Below are positions 55,372 to 64,000 of a DNA stretch of 64,000 nucleotides, in pieces (position 1 is the stretch's first letter; each line of letters begins with the position of its first letter). The translations under genes and the position numbers were made by a program. The notes below the pieces were generated by a model. The model was not told the DNA's origin, ran no database searches, and worked only from the letters and a program-made list of their open reading frames with translations. This stretch comes from Acholoe squamosa (taxonomy: Eukaryota > Annelida > Polychaeta > Phyllodocida > Polynoidae), in assembly GCA_949317995.1 (NCBI GenBank), contig OX439050.1, positions 48,547,777 to 48,611,776 on the forward strand, read 5' to 3'.

Positions 55372-55458
55372 CAGGATCAAGTCTTATGGATCCTAAACAA
55401 GAAGGATAAGTGTATTTGATATTTATATGGTAACCATGACAACGAACTAGATAGATGA

Positions 55459-55459
<1 letters not shown>

Positions 55460-55492
<33 letters not shown>
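55460..55492. repeat. (TA)n abutting the 3' end of the YR element
   Basis: About 17 TA dinucleotides end exactly where repeat B2 begins. Confidence 0.9.
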
Positions 55493-55497
<5 letters not shown>

Positions 55498-55661
55498 TTA
55501 TTTCGCTGACAGGGAATAATATATACCGGTAATAACGATAATAATAATGTTGATATATACAGTGATAATAATATATGATAAGTAGTACAATAAATGATCA
55601 TATCACAGACACATGAGTTTGGTGGGTTACTGACCTTGGGGCTATCAGCACCATACATGCC
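55493..55661 (-). repeat. YR element repeat B2
   Basis: 169 bp, identical by eye to B1 at 55989-56157 (ataagttatttcgctgacag to ccatacatgcc). Confidence 0.92.
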
Positions 55662-55775
55662 TTTATTAAAACAACTATAATAATTAGTTGACAATAAGCA
55701 TAGTCAGTAAAGTGCATAATATAATAACAATAATACAGTAATAACAATAGTAATAACAATAGTAATAACAATAGT
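55662..55775 (-). repeat. Spacer between A2 and B2 with (aataacaatagt)n
   Basis: 114 bp with a short tandem repeat aataacaatagt near 55722-55775. In related elements A2 and B2 are usually adjacent, so this is a small insertion or expansion. Confidence 0.75.
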
Positions 55776-55990
55776 AAAAATTAAAATTCAAGGGAACACC
55801 CAGCGTGGTGTTACCTGTACAGGTGAAAACGAGCCAATTGACCGTTACCTTGAAAATCCTCTCTTATATACTGGAGGGGTGTTGATCATGACGTCATACT
55901 ATGACATCATAGATACCAATGCGCGCTGCAAGTAGTCCCTAACCGTTCGCGAATAATTATATAAATATACACGAGTGTATATAGTTCCAT
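55776..55990 (-). repeat. YR element repeat A2
   Basis: 215 bp matching A1 (60200-60414) at an offset of 4424, with one visible substitution. Confidence 0.92.
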
Positions 55991-56157
55991 AAGTTATTTC
56001 GCTGACAGGGAATAATATATACCGGTAATAACGATAATAATAATGTTGATATATACAGTGATAATAATATATGATAAGTAGTACAATAAATGATCATATC
56101 ACAGACACATGAGTTTGGTGGGTTACTGACCTTGGGGCTATCAGCACCATACATGCC
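55989..56157 (-). repeat. YR element repeat B1
   Basis: 169 bp, same as B2. It shares the AT dinucleotide with A2 at 55989-55990. Confidence 0.92.
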
Positions 56158-56203
56158 AAAAACACATAAAAACACGCCAAACACATGTGAAAACACATAC
56201 CAA

Positions 56204-57151
56204 TCAACAATGCAATTGAGATTGGCAAAGTCTATCTAATTCCAAAAGTTCATTTTTATGATTATGTAAATATGTAAAAACAGAATTAGATTTCCAATTC
56301 ACCTTCTTTTTAATAGAATCTACACTAAGTCCTGCATCCTTTAACATAGTAGCACCTCCGTGCCTGAGAGAGTGAGTGGAGACTGGACCTTTGATACCAG
56401 CACGTAGAGATAAAGATTTTAATCTCGAATTAATATACTGGTATTGTAGCGAAACACCATTAATATTAAATAATAACTCCCTCACACCCCTACCTGAGCA
56501 CAATTTTTTCAAGTCTTTACAAGGACACAACTTTGAAGTATCATCTCTACATAAATATATATTAAAAGAATGGGTACCAAGCTGGTCCGTTTTAGAAGTT
56601 TTAATGCGAAGACTAGCATAACTATTAAAAATTCTAACATCACCTACCCTCAGTGTATGGGGGGAAGATACAACATGTCCTATCCTGAGGACACCTCTAT
56701 AACACAATAGAATAGCTAACCAAAACTTCAAGTCAGCCCTGCTGGAAAGGTCCAAATACGATCTAATACATAACATTTCTATAGGACTCAATGGATGAAT
56801 TACTTTAGTAGGAACAGCAAAATTTCTATCAATACCATCCAACACCTTTTTAAGCATGAAATTACCGCTATGGTCTGAGCCACCCCTAAGCTTCTGATGA
56901 TACCAAATGGAGGATAAATAATTCCGTACAGAAGAGGGTTTCATATATTCAGATAAATATACTGCATAAGTAGCAGCCTGTGAGGGAGAACAAGGAAATT
57001 TAGGTAATTTAAATTTATTACAAAATTTTTTGTACCTGTTAAGCTGTTGTTTCCTTGCTCTCCTCGTATTCTCTGATACACCTTTCGTTAAAAGACACTC
57101 TTTTCTTTGCTGTAACCTTTCCCATTCTGGAATTAAAGCAACACATATCAT
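56204..57151 (-). CDS. Tyrosine recombinase of the YR retrotransposon
   Basis: About 315 codons from the ATG at 57151; the frame is open two codons further up. It overlaps the end of the RT frame by about 110 bp in another phase. An N-terminal core-binding region (RARKQQLNRYKKFC, SVRNYLSSIWYH) is followed by a catalytic domain: Arg in LLCYRGVLRIGH, Lys region IKTSKTDQ, HSLRHGG (HxxR) and a Tyr in VFTYLHN near the end. These are the conserved R-K-HxxR-Y residues of the family. It would join a circular cDNA to the target by strand exchange. No break is seen. Confidence 0.9.
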   Translation of the reverse strand: MICVALIPEWERLQQRKECLLTKGVSENTRRARKQQLNRYKKFCNKFKLPKFPCSPSQAATYAVYLSEYMKPSSVRNYLSSIWYHQKLRGGSDHSGNFMLKKVLDGIDRNFAVPTKVIHPLSPIEMLCIRSYLDLSSRADLKFWLAILLCYRGVLRIGHVVSSPHTLRVGDVRIFNSYASLRIKTSKTDQLGTHSFNIYLCRDDTSKLCPCKDLKKLCSGRGVRELLFNINGVSLQYQYINSRLKSLSLRAGIKGPVSTHSLRHGGATMLKDAGLSVDSIKKKVNWKSNSVFTYLHNHKNELLELDRLCQSQLHC

Positions 57152-58826
57152 TTTCAAGAAGAGAGTCTACACATTTGTCCAATACACCCTTGTAAGCCAG
57201 TCTAGAGAGTTGGTCGGCCAGGACATTGTCTTCTGACTTAATATAGGTTGCATACACCTCCACATTATTGATGAAACAAAGCCAAAAAATTTCTCTAAGC
57301 CATTCCATACAAAGCTTATTTTTTGACCTACCGGTATTAATCATAGCTAGAACTTGCATATTATCAGTAACACAGTGTATTCTTTTATTTTTATAGCCAG
57401 AAATCCAACGTCTAAGTCCCATAAGAAGGGGGTATAACTCGTATACATTGATATTCCTATGGTGGTTTCTCAAATTGTCTAGTATTGGTGGTTGGGTAAA
57501 ATGACCACTACCTAGATTAAATCTATCGTAAGATGTCCAGTCACCATATAAATAATCTTTATCCATCCAAGCCCCGAAGCCTTTCATGGAGGAATCTGAG
57601 TACATAGGTGTGTCAATATCATCATTTAGAATTAACCTCTTACAGTTAAAAACTCTACAAAAATCCAGCCACCACTGAATATCCTGGCGAGTGCAAGCTG
57701 AAACCCTAATATAACCACCGGGCCGTGCCCGAGCGCAGAGATCAAAAATTCTGCGACTAAAGGTTCTACCACCCTTAACCACCTGTGAGCAGAAAGACAT
57801 TAAACCACCTATTCTCTCCAAATTCTTTTTAGAGATAAACTTCTTATTAACATTATCTAATAAGAGACTTTCCATTTTAACAACTTTGTCAATAGGCAAA
57901 GACAGTTCCAACTTAACTGAATCTATGTTAATGCCTAAGAATTTACAAAATTGAGAAGGCTCGGTTACCTTTTCTTTGGATACTACAAATCCCATGTAAG
58001 TCATACACTCCATTAACAAATTCCTCTGTCTAAGACACTCGTCATAAGTATCAGCAATTATGATAAAGTCGTCCAGATAATTTACAATTTTTTCTACACC
58101 GTAGAATTTAGCCACCTCCACAATAAAATCTGAGATTTTATTAAAAATATATGGAGCACATTTTAGGCCAAAAGTTAACCTGTTGCTTACATAATAATCC
58201 TCTCCATGCCCAAAATTCCATCTGAAACCTTGCATGGTCGTGTGAGGTGCATACACATTTATAGACCTGTATGCTGACTTTAAATCTACCACACTCATAT
58301 AATCGTTTTTATCCAATTGAGCAGTCACCGTGCTAATATTATTATAAGAAAACGTCGAGCTAGTAGTCTCCATAAAATTGTTAATGGATATTTTATCAGG
58401 CATGCTACAGTCAGTTATGGGCCTTAACTTGCCATTTGATTTTTCTACACCACCTATGGCATGGATACAGCGAGGTTTCTCTACACTCTTAGAGACTAGA
58501 CCAGCTTCTAGTTCATCTAACAATATACCACAGTACTCATTGTAAAATTTCCCTTCGAGGATTGACTTATAATTCCTGCAATCATAAGAAGTATTACAAT
58601 CAGGATCCACTATCCTGAACCCCTCAACAAAGCCTTGCCATAAGAATAGTGCCTCTTTATCATTTATATTAATAACTCCTTTTTGGGTTAAGAATGGGGC
58701 AACTCTGCAAGGTAAAATTTGGGAATTTTTTCCATTGATATAATGAACACAATCGCACACACCATTTATACAGCTATCATACACTTCGATGTTAGGTAAA
58801 TTTCCAATAGCGACAGTAAAAAATGG
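57039..58826 (-). CDS. Reverse transcriptase and RNase H of the YR retrotransposon
   Basis: An open frame of about 595 codons after a TAA at 58827-58829, with no ATG near its start. The RT has DLKSAYRSI, FGLKCAPYIFNK and the catalytic YLDD (in NYLDDFII). RNase H follows with YSDSSMKGFGAW (Asp), NVYELYPLL (Glu), VTDNMQVLAMIN (Asp) and DNVLADQLSR. Size and order are as in Ngaro-type elements, and I see no methyltransferase domain after RNase H. It is in the same frame as gag, separated by two stops, so its translation mechanism is open. Confidence 0.9.
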   Translation of the reverse strand, partial: PFFTVAIGNLPNIEVYDSCINGVCDCVHYINGKNSQILPCRVAPFLTQKGVININDKEALFLWQGFVEGFRIVDPDCNTSYDCRNYKSILEGKFYNEYCGILLDELEAGLVSKSVEKPRCIHAIGGVEKSNGKLRPITDCSMPDKISINNFMETTSSTFSYNNISTVTAQLDKNDYMSVVDLKSAYRSINVYAPHTTMQGFRWNFGHGEDYYVSNRLTFGLKCAPYIFNKISDFIVEVAKFYGVEKIVNYLDDFIIIADTYDECLRQRNLLMECMTYMGFVVSKEKVTEPSQFCKFLGINIDSVKLELSLPIDKVVKMESLLLDNVNKKFISKKNLERIGGLMSFCSQVVKGGRTFSRRIFDLCARARPGGYIRVSACTRQDIQWWLDFCRVFNCKRLILNDDIDTPMYSDSSMKGFGAWMDKDYLYGDWTSYDRFNLGSGHFTQPPILDNLRNHHRNINVYELYPLLMGLRRWISGYKNKRIHCVTDNMQVLAMINTGRSKNKLCMEWLREIFWLCFINNVEVYATYIKSEDNVLADQLSRLAYKGVLDKCVDSLLENDMCCFNSRMGKVTAKKRVSFNERCIREYEESKETTA

Positions 58827-59102
58827 TTAAACCTTGCCCTGTACTGGGCTACAATATGATATATTAATATCATCTTCAACATTTAATTGTAGATTTGTTA
58901 CAGACTCCACGTAAGGACTATAGGCACCCGAGCTCTCACTGATATCATTCAGAGAGACCAAATCTACCCCTCCAGCATTAACTATACCAACAACCCGAGC
59001 TGGAGCCGCGGGTGGAGGCGAACTAGGGTCTACCAAACCTACTATATCTGACTTTGACATCGATACACCGTCACATATAGGACCCAGCCCACCTGCAAAA
59101 TC
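58827..59102 (-). CDS. Inter-ORF segment between gag and RT, in frame with both
   Basis: Between the gag TAG (59103-59105) and a TAA (58827-58829) the same frame stays open for about 91 codons. An ATG lies at 59060 (protein start MSKSDIVGLVDPSSPPPAAP). It is Pro/Ala/Ser-rich and then acidic, with no motif. It could be the start of the RT ORF if the TAA is a recent mutation, or part of a readthrough Gag-Pol. Confidence 0.5.
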   Translation of the reverse strand, partial: DFAGGLGPICDGVSMSKSDIVGLVDPSSPPPAAPARVVGIVNAGGVDLVSLNDISESSGAYSPYVESVTNLQLNVEDDINISYCSPVQGKV

Positions 59103-60155
59103 CTAATCAGACCTGTTTACATGACAGTCCACTCTACTGTGGCCTGATTTGGTACATGCGCTACATACATGTTTGTATTTGCAGGGGTCCCTTACACAGC
59201 CTTCTGCCCTGTTGTATGCGTAGCAAGGATTATTGGATGTTTTCTGTTTGCCTATATTCTTAGATTTAGCGCTGTATGCTTTCTGGGCTTGAACGGTCCC
59301 ATCATATGCTAAATGACGTAGTATATCTGAATTTTCAATGGTTGAAAAAGCCTCTATTCCACTATCATTAGCCCTAGCCCTCACCGACTTATCATAGGCT
59401 ACCAGAGCTGAAACCGTGTATATTTTGGTGCCAGATTTTTCAATTAGAACCTGGAGATGTTTCAGCATACCCTCAACATCGTCACCTGACTTGTAGTACT
59501 TCAAAATACACTGCAAGTTTACAGACATCAGTTTCTCAATAGTGTCAACTTTCTCTTTACGTTTAGTGAACTGAGAATGATCAAACTCACCCGATTTTAC
59601 ACGGTGATGATGTCTAGAGTACGCTGAATCCAATGACGACCCTCTAGATGTGCTTGGACTGCATTGACGAGCAGAAATACTGGACTTAGATGATCGTCTA
59701 TGTCGCTTGTGGTCAACTTGCACCCATTCGTCCTCAACGTCAGACGAAATTTCGCATGGAGACGCTTGGCGGGTAGCCCTAGCAACCGGTCCGCGTCCTT
59801 GACTACGTGACGTCATACCTCTCTGTTTGTAAACATCCGCACGTGCTCTGCTGGAACGACTTGACGCATTGACGAATCCTCTGTCCCGATCGTCCTTTCC
59901 ATTGACGACCTCTTGTAGAAGTGATTTAATGGTCGACAGCTCGTCTTCTAATACATCTAGCCTCATCTGGTCAATAGACGACCCTCCCACAACACCTGTA
60001 GCAGTTTGGGGAACCGACGGTGTATCACCAGTAAGTGAGAGAGTCGAACTACTCGTCAATCCTAAATTGGCCGATTTTTTCGTCTTTTCCACCGATTTAA
60101 CCGATTTTCCACCTGGTGTATTGGCCTTCGAGCCTTTAGCAGCCTTTCTACCCAT
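59103..60155 (-). CDS. Gag-like protein of the YR retrotransposon with two zinc-binding motifs
   Basis: About 350 codons from the ATG at 60155 (MGRKAAKGSK); the frame is open somewhat further up but lacks an ATG there. The N-terminus is basic and Ser-rich, the middle helical (FDHSQFTKRKEKVDTIEKLM). The C-terminus holds C-x8-C-x4-C-x3-H (CYAYNRAEGC...CKYKH), a CCCH-like finger, immediately followed by the knuckle CSACTKSGHSRVDC (CX2CX4HX4C). A nucleic-acid-binding Gag is the likely role. Confidence 0.8.
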   Translation of the reverse strand: MGRKAAKGSKANTPGGKSVKSVEKTKKSANLGLTSSSTLSLTGDTPSVPQTATGVVGGSSIDQMRLDVLEDELSTIKSLLQEVVNGKDDRDRGFVNASSRSSRARADVYKQRGMTSRSQGRGPVARATRQASPCEISSDVEDEWVQVDHKRHRRSSKSSISARQCSPSTSRGSSLDSAYSRHHHRVKSGEFDHSQFTKRKEKVDTIEKLMSVNLQCILKYYKSGDDVEGMLKHLQVLIEKSGTKIYTVSALVAYDKSVRARANDSGIEAFSTIENSDILRHLAYDGTVQAQKAYSAKSKNIGKQKTSNNPCYAYNRAEGCVRDPCKYKHVCSACTKSGHSRVDCHVNRSD

Positions 60156-60199
60156 TTCAATGGTAAATAAAGGCACCAGGAGCCCCTCAAAAACGGTTA

Positions 60200-60410
60200 A
60201 AAAATTAAAATTCAAGGGAACACCCAGCGTGGTGTTACCTGTACAGGTGAAAACGAGCCAATTGACCGTTACCTTGAAAATCCTCTCTTATATACTGGAG
60301 GGGTGTTGATCATGACGTCATACTATGACATCATAGATACCAATGCGCGCTGCAAGTAGTCCCTAACCGTTCGCGAATCATTATATAAATATACACGAGT
60401 GTATATAGTT

Positions 60411-60414
<4 letters not shown>
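60200..60414 (-). repeat. YR element repeat A1 (5' end)
   Basis: 215 bp direct repeat of A2. It holds tatataagagagg (minus strand, near 60293), a TATA-like box suitable for transcription into gag, and the cAMP-response-type palindrome tgacgtca near 60313. Confidence 0.9.

Positions 60415-60443
<29 letters not shown>
60411..60443. repeat. (TA)n abutting the 5' end of the YR element
   Basis: TA dinucleotides outside A1, matching the tract outside B2. Confidence 0.9.
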
Positions 60444-60446
<3 letters not shown>

Positions 60447-61205
60447 GTACTGACACATCTTGACAAGGTTCATCGGGGTGATGGGAGGAGCCGGAGTTGC
60501 TTTGTGTGGAAGCAAGGTCAAGGCTCCTTTATAAACATTATGGGCCTCCAAAGAGGAGAGGGCAGAGGCATTGCCACCTCTGGCAGTAATCCATTTGCGA
60601 GCCCCACACAAGTAATTCCTATGAGAGCCAGGGGCAGTCAGGGAGTTTGCCAAATACTGTTGAAACATGGCTGCGTCGCAGATTGAGGGGGAAAGAACGT
60701 CAACCCCATAGTATATAGCAAAAGTGAGGTAGTACTCAGCTTGGGGGATGTTGGTAAGTTTAGTTGTCTCAGAAACAGAGGCATTAAATGAGGACATGGT
60801 TTGAGACCCCAAAGAGCAATCTGCAATAAGATGAGATTCATATAGGGTCAAACATGGGAATTGGGGTTGCTGGTGGTACCTTGGTAAGACCCCCTCTTGA
60901 CCTCCAGGGCAGCGTAAGCACGTTTTGAGCTGAGGTGTTGTCTGCTAAGGGCATCAGGGAGGGGGATATCCTCACCCCTCTTATGGTGTATGATGACATG
61001 ATGGTCGTGTCGGGCAGCTTCAAGCCATAGTTGACAGGAGCAGGCTGCTAGGATGGGGTCAGTTGCTCTACCAGTTTGAAGGGCTTGGCTGGAGGCCATA
61101 TTATCCATGTAGATCACTATGGTGTAGCCCTGTGTGTTAGTGGGTAGTAGTGACCTGTATGCTGTGAGGAGGTTAGTAGCCTCCAGATGAACAATCAGGG
61201 GAGCG
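60444..61205 (-). pseudogene. Remnant of a different YR retrotransposon: RNase H end and YR start
   Basis: On the minus strand an RNase H C-terminal part (61205-60848) has VHLEATN (Glu), IYMDNMASSQALQTGR (Asp) and EDIPLPDALSR. A frame change leads to a YR N-terminal core-binding region (60851-60444) with LTAPGSHRNYLCGARKW. The catalytic domain of the recombinase is missing; the sequence stops at the (TA)n beside the Ngaro-like element. It is clearly not the same family as the intact element. Confidence 0.8.
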
Positions 61206-62620
61206 TTACATAAGGTTGAGGTAGAATCTGCCTTAACTTGCCTAGTTGAGGCAAACGTAAAGGTAGCCTTAACCGAGCGTTACATAAAGCTACCTTTAGG
61301 TTGCCGTAAGGGTTGAGGAAAATCCTTTACTTGAATTTCCTTTGGTCTATGGGTATGGCTTGGCTTGTGGGTAGACTCGGACACTGGGTTACATGGTAGA
61401 GTCAAAGGTGAAAAATAAATATGATAAGTACAATACCTATAAAGGTCTACTGACAAATCCCCACATTCCTACTCGATTCCACGCGAGGTTTTAAGGAGGA
61501 AGCTTGTGAGAAAAAGGTCTACTGACAATTATATCAGATGTGTAATAATAGTTATTACATCTTATCGTTAAGTTAAAAATCAGTGGTACCAAGGAGATAT
61601 TCAATACCGATTTTTAGTGGAACATGAATAAATAGTAAATAATACAAAAGAAACTTGTGCCAAGAAGTGGTGTCTGTTAATTCTTGGCAGAAACATGAAT
61701 AATTCAGGTCGTGGTAGGATACAAGAGCTGGCTATGTATCTAGTTCTAGGGTTCACACAAAAATAAAAGGAATAAAAACTATCCTAAAGCATGCAGTTGT
61801 TGGCTCTAAGGCAGACCTTGAGGTAGACAAGTTATTATTGAAGTCTGTTTCAGTACCGGTAGGCACTTAGTATTTTAGGTCTTGGGCCAATATACAATAC
61901 AACATAATAAATAAAAGTAAGGTAGTTGATGACTGGCAAGGTCTATCAATCAATCCTTATAATACTGATAAGGCTTAGGGAGTCTGAAGGCTTTAGGTAA
62001 TATTGTTAAGAAATTCTTTCTAAAAAAAATTTTTGGATTTTTGGTCCTGGTTGATTTATTTGTAGAAGCATCTGTTATTCAGTAAAAGGTTTATTTTGGT
62101 CAATGGAGAATTTAGCATGTTTAGCCTTCAGTCTACCTGGGGTGATCATTGTTTATGAGTGACAAGGTTAATACAAGAATAAAAAGGGTGGCTCTGGCTG
62201 ATATTTAGATTGGATGTCAGTTGATCCTGCAAAAATACTGGTTGCCAGCGCTTCCTTGTAAAATTTTAGAAAAATATAAACTAGCTAAAACCCATAAATA
62301 TTTTGACATGGTTGGGTTTGAAATGGTACAGTGTGAAAGGAAAAGAACCTTATGGCATCTTAAGATCACAAAAACCTGCTGCCTGGCTTGTGGTCTTCAT
62401 AATGTTCTTAAAAAGGAAAAATAATGTAAAAATGCAGCGTGTTGTTGTGGTTATGTATCATAGCCTTGCACAAAACAAGAAAAACTGGCTTTAAAAATCA
62501 GTTGACTAGGCTGACTGAGTCAGTGTTCACAGTGTCCATGGGCGGTCGGTGACTGAAGTGTGTCTCTACACTTTTAGTCCATAATTTTAAAGACAGTTTT
62601 AAAAATAAATAAAATAAATA
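61206..62620. other. Non-coding DNA
   Basis: gagcgttacataa occurs at 61202 and 61274, and aaggtagccttaac has inverted counterparts between them, suggesting a small repeat boundary. No other gene signal. Open frames near 62221-62494 have no motif. Confidence 0.45.
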
Positions 62621-62637
62621 AAGGATGGTTATTGAAA

Positions 62638-63199
62638 TTATTTTCTTCTTCTATGGCGACTTTGGTTTACAAGACCCTTTGGTGGTGGGTCTTGGTGGTT
62701 CAAGACGTTTGGGTTGAGAGAGCGACCTAGTGAGGGTCTTCTCCTAGATCTGGATTTTTTGGTGTTGGGGACAAAATCTACAATTTTGCTGAGATGCATT
62801 CTGCTAGGCTTGCCTGAGTCAGGCTGCAAGTTCAGATCGGAACTATATACAGGGTCCATGTTTATTGGTTCTGCTGAGAGGGAGGTGCTAGAGTCACTGT
62901 CCTCCTCAGATGAAACTTGGGTTATTTGGGGTAAGGGTCTCCAGACCTGGGGCGAGCTAATTGTGGTGAAAGTTTCTGGTCTATTGTCTTTGTTGATGCT
63001 GCATGGGCAGCTGTAGCTGTACATTAGGTGGGGACATCCTGTTCCCAGGGTGGCAGACTCAGTGGGTGGCCCTATTGGAGAGCAGACTCGTGTGTTCCAA
63101 TGGGGCAGGCCGGTTGGTATGGGCGTGCCTGGTCTGTTGCTGGAAACTCCTGCTGGCCTGTCAATACGGTCTCCGCCTCCTCGATTAGGTCGTTGGCCT
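62638..63199 (-). CDS. Possible terminal exon of an unknown gene
   Basis: On the minus strand a good 3' splice site (ttctgtttttctatacag) at about 63200 opens a frame of about 187 codons that ends at the TAA at 62638. The protein is Pro/Ser-rich with an acidic Ser run (SSEEDSDSSTSLS) and a basic C-terminus (KKSRSRRR, SRHRRRK) like a nuclear localisation signal. I do not recognise it. No upstream exon is identified, and it could be a chance ORF or a transposon relic. Confidence 0.3.
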
Positions 63200-63721
63200 C
63201 TGTATAGAAAAACAGAACAAGAGAAGGGGGGAATTTTAGTTGTAGGGTCGATCATAGTGCATGGATTACAAGGCGACCAACAAAAATACCAAATTGACAG
63301 GTAAGGCAGTGAATTAGGCAGTGCATATTGATGTGCAGTGTCACCGAGCCGGTGTAGATTCATGGCCAAATGTGAGCGGGAAACTGGAATATCCAGGGTC
63401 CAGGTTAGTTCTGCTGTGTGGCACGGGTAGCGCCACTGCATGGGGATCTGTTCTTATTTAGTTCATACAGTAGACATTGGCTGGCGCCACTGGGGTGGCG
63501 TTTGATCGGCGTTCGTGAAATGGTATGGGGAAATGGTGTGGTGAATGGTGTAGACTTGCCATGACCTTGTTGGGTCATGTGTGAGTGTCTGTCCTAATGT
63601 TGGGTTCGGTGTTTTGGGGCCTAAAAGTGGGTTTAGTTGGTTGAAATTTTGAGTTTTGGTAGTGCGCCTTTTCGAAAAAGTGGTTGGAAAATTAACTTAA
63701 TGCTCCCGCGGTGGGTCTTGC

Positions 63722-63729
63722 TATAAAAG
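63722..63729 (+). promoter_or_regulatory. TATA box
   Basis: tataaaag, about 123 bp upstream of the ATG at 63845. tcagaa near 63754 could be an initiator at the usual distance. Confidence 0.5.
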
Positions 63730-63844
63730 GGAACGGAGGCTATTTTTGGCTTCAGAAGCGACTTAAGACGGCGGATTGGGAGTATACGAAAAAGGCTCTG
63801 CTCGAAATTTGAGAAAAGGAGGAGCAAAAAAACTACCGAGGAGG

Positions 63845-63921
63845 ATGATCATCCGTGGGATGTTTGTGGCCATGCCGTCGGGGGTTGTGTACCTCCTGTT
63901 AGTGGTCGTGGGCCTGTTCGG
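63845..63921 (+). CDS. Possible first coding exon: signal peptide followed by splice donor
   Basis: The ATG at 63845 opens 25 codons and two bases, ending at a canonical donor (cgg|gtaagt, gt at 63922-63923). The peptide is short, has Arg at position 4 and a hydrophobic core (VVYLLLVVVGLF), as in a secretory signal or a membrane anchor. A TATA box lies upstream. The gene runs off the window, so the product is unknown. Confidence 0.45.
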
Positions 63922-64000
63922 GTAAGTGCAGATGGCAATTTTTGGAGATTTTTGGAGTGATTTGTGGTCGGATGTGGTGCCGGTGGTTTTACACCTGTGT
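63922..64000 (+). other. Start of an intron (if the exon is real)
   Basis: Begins gtaagt. No further exon before the window end. Confidence 0.35.

Larger units (their letters stand above)
55493..60414 (-). mobile_element. Ngaro/PAT-type tyrosine-recombinase retrotransposon, nearly intact
   Basis: On the minus strand the order is A1 (60414-60200), gag, RT-RNase H, tyrosine recombinase, B1 (56157-55989), A2 (55990-55776) and B2 (55661-55493). A copies are 215 bp and B copies 169 bp. Split direct repeats of the form A1-ORFs-B1-A2-B2 together with a YR in place of a DDE integrase define the Ngaro/PAT group within DIRS-like elements. A2 and B1 overlap by the dinucleotide AT, and (TA)n lies outside both ends. 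Only one A difference (near 60380 against 55956) and no B difference were seen, so the copy is young. Confidence 0.93.

Noticed and set aside
62714..63016. 100-codon frame on the plus strand
   Set aside because: Antisense to the possible terminal exon; no start or splice context.

Overview
This window is animal genomic DNA: AT-rich, almost without host exons, and packed with repeats. The evidence is tRNA-derived SINE heads, long microsatellites, minisatellites, fold-back (MITE-like) hairpins, Ty3/gypsy LTR retrotransposons and tyrosine-recombinase (YR) retrotransposons. The mix of Ngaro/PAT-type YR elements, gypsy elements and abundant hairpin MITEs suggests an invertebrate, most likely a marine one, but I cannot name the phylum from sequence alone. 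I see no bacterial operons, rRNA, intact tRNA gene or CRISPR array.

Layout. 1-5 kb: non-coding DNA with degenerate tandem repeats and a composite repeat (family R1) carrying two tRNA-like SINE heads. 5.1-8.4 kb: a large fold-back structure with mirrored 29-bp minisatellites. 8.4-21.5 kb: non-coding, with inverted-repeat elements, a 0.6-kb tandem duplication, SINE remnants and (TA)n tracts. 21.5-23.95 kb (+): a GC-rich, frameshifted ORF of about 800 codons with C2H2-like zinc-finger spacing, probably transposon-derived. 24.5-31.9 kb (-): a 5'-truncated gypsy element (gypsy-1) with a probable 3' LTR. 33.3-36.4 kb: SINE remnant, (AT)n(GT)n and a long 64/128-bp satellite-like array. 38.15-49.91 kb (+): a complete but dead gypsy element (gypsy-2) with two 358-bp LTRs, a tRNA-His-type primer site, a likely 4-bp target duplication and a 1.5-kb tandem duplication that doubles its integrase. 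50-55.4 kb: duplicated non-coding segments and tandem repeats. 55.49-60.41 kb (-): a nearly intact Ngaro/PAT-type YR retrotransposon with split direct repeats A1-ORFs-B1-A2-B2, abutting a remnant of a different YR element at 60.44-61.2 kb. 62.6-64 kb: the only plausible host-gene signals, namely a possible terminal exon (-) and a TATA-driven signal-peptide first exon (+) at the window end.

How the parts work. Each retroelement encodes its own Gag and Pol. The gypsy elements use protease, RT, RNase H and a DDE integrase. The Ngaro-like element replaces the integrase with a tyrosine recombinase that would act on a circular intermediate. Both gypsy elements share a C-terminal integrase tail with AT-hook-like motifs and carry an extra ORF in the env position. 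The two elements are too broken to move by themselves. The Ngaro-like element keeps its catalytic motifs and its repeat copies are almost identical, so it looks recent.
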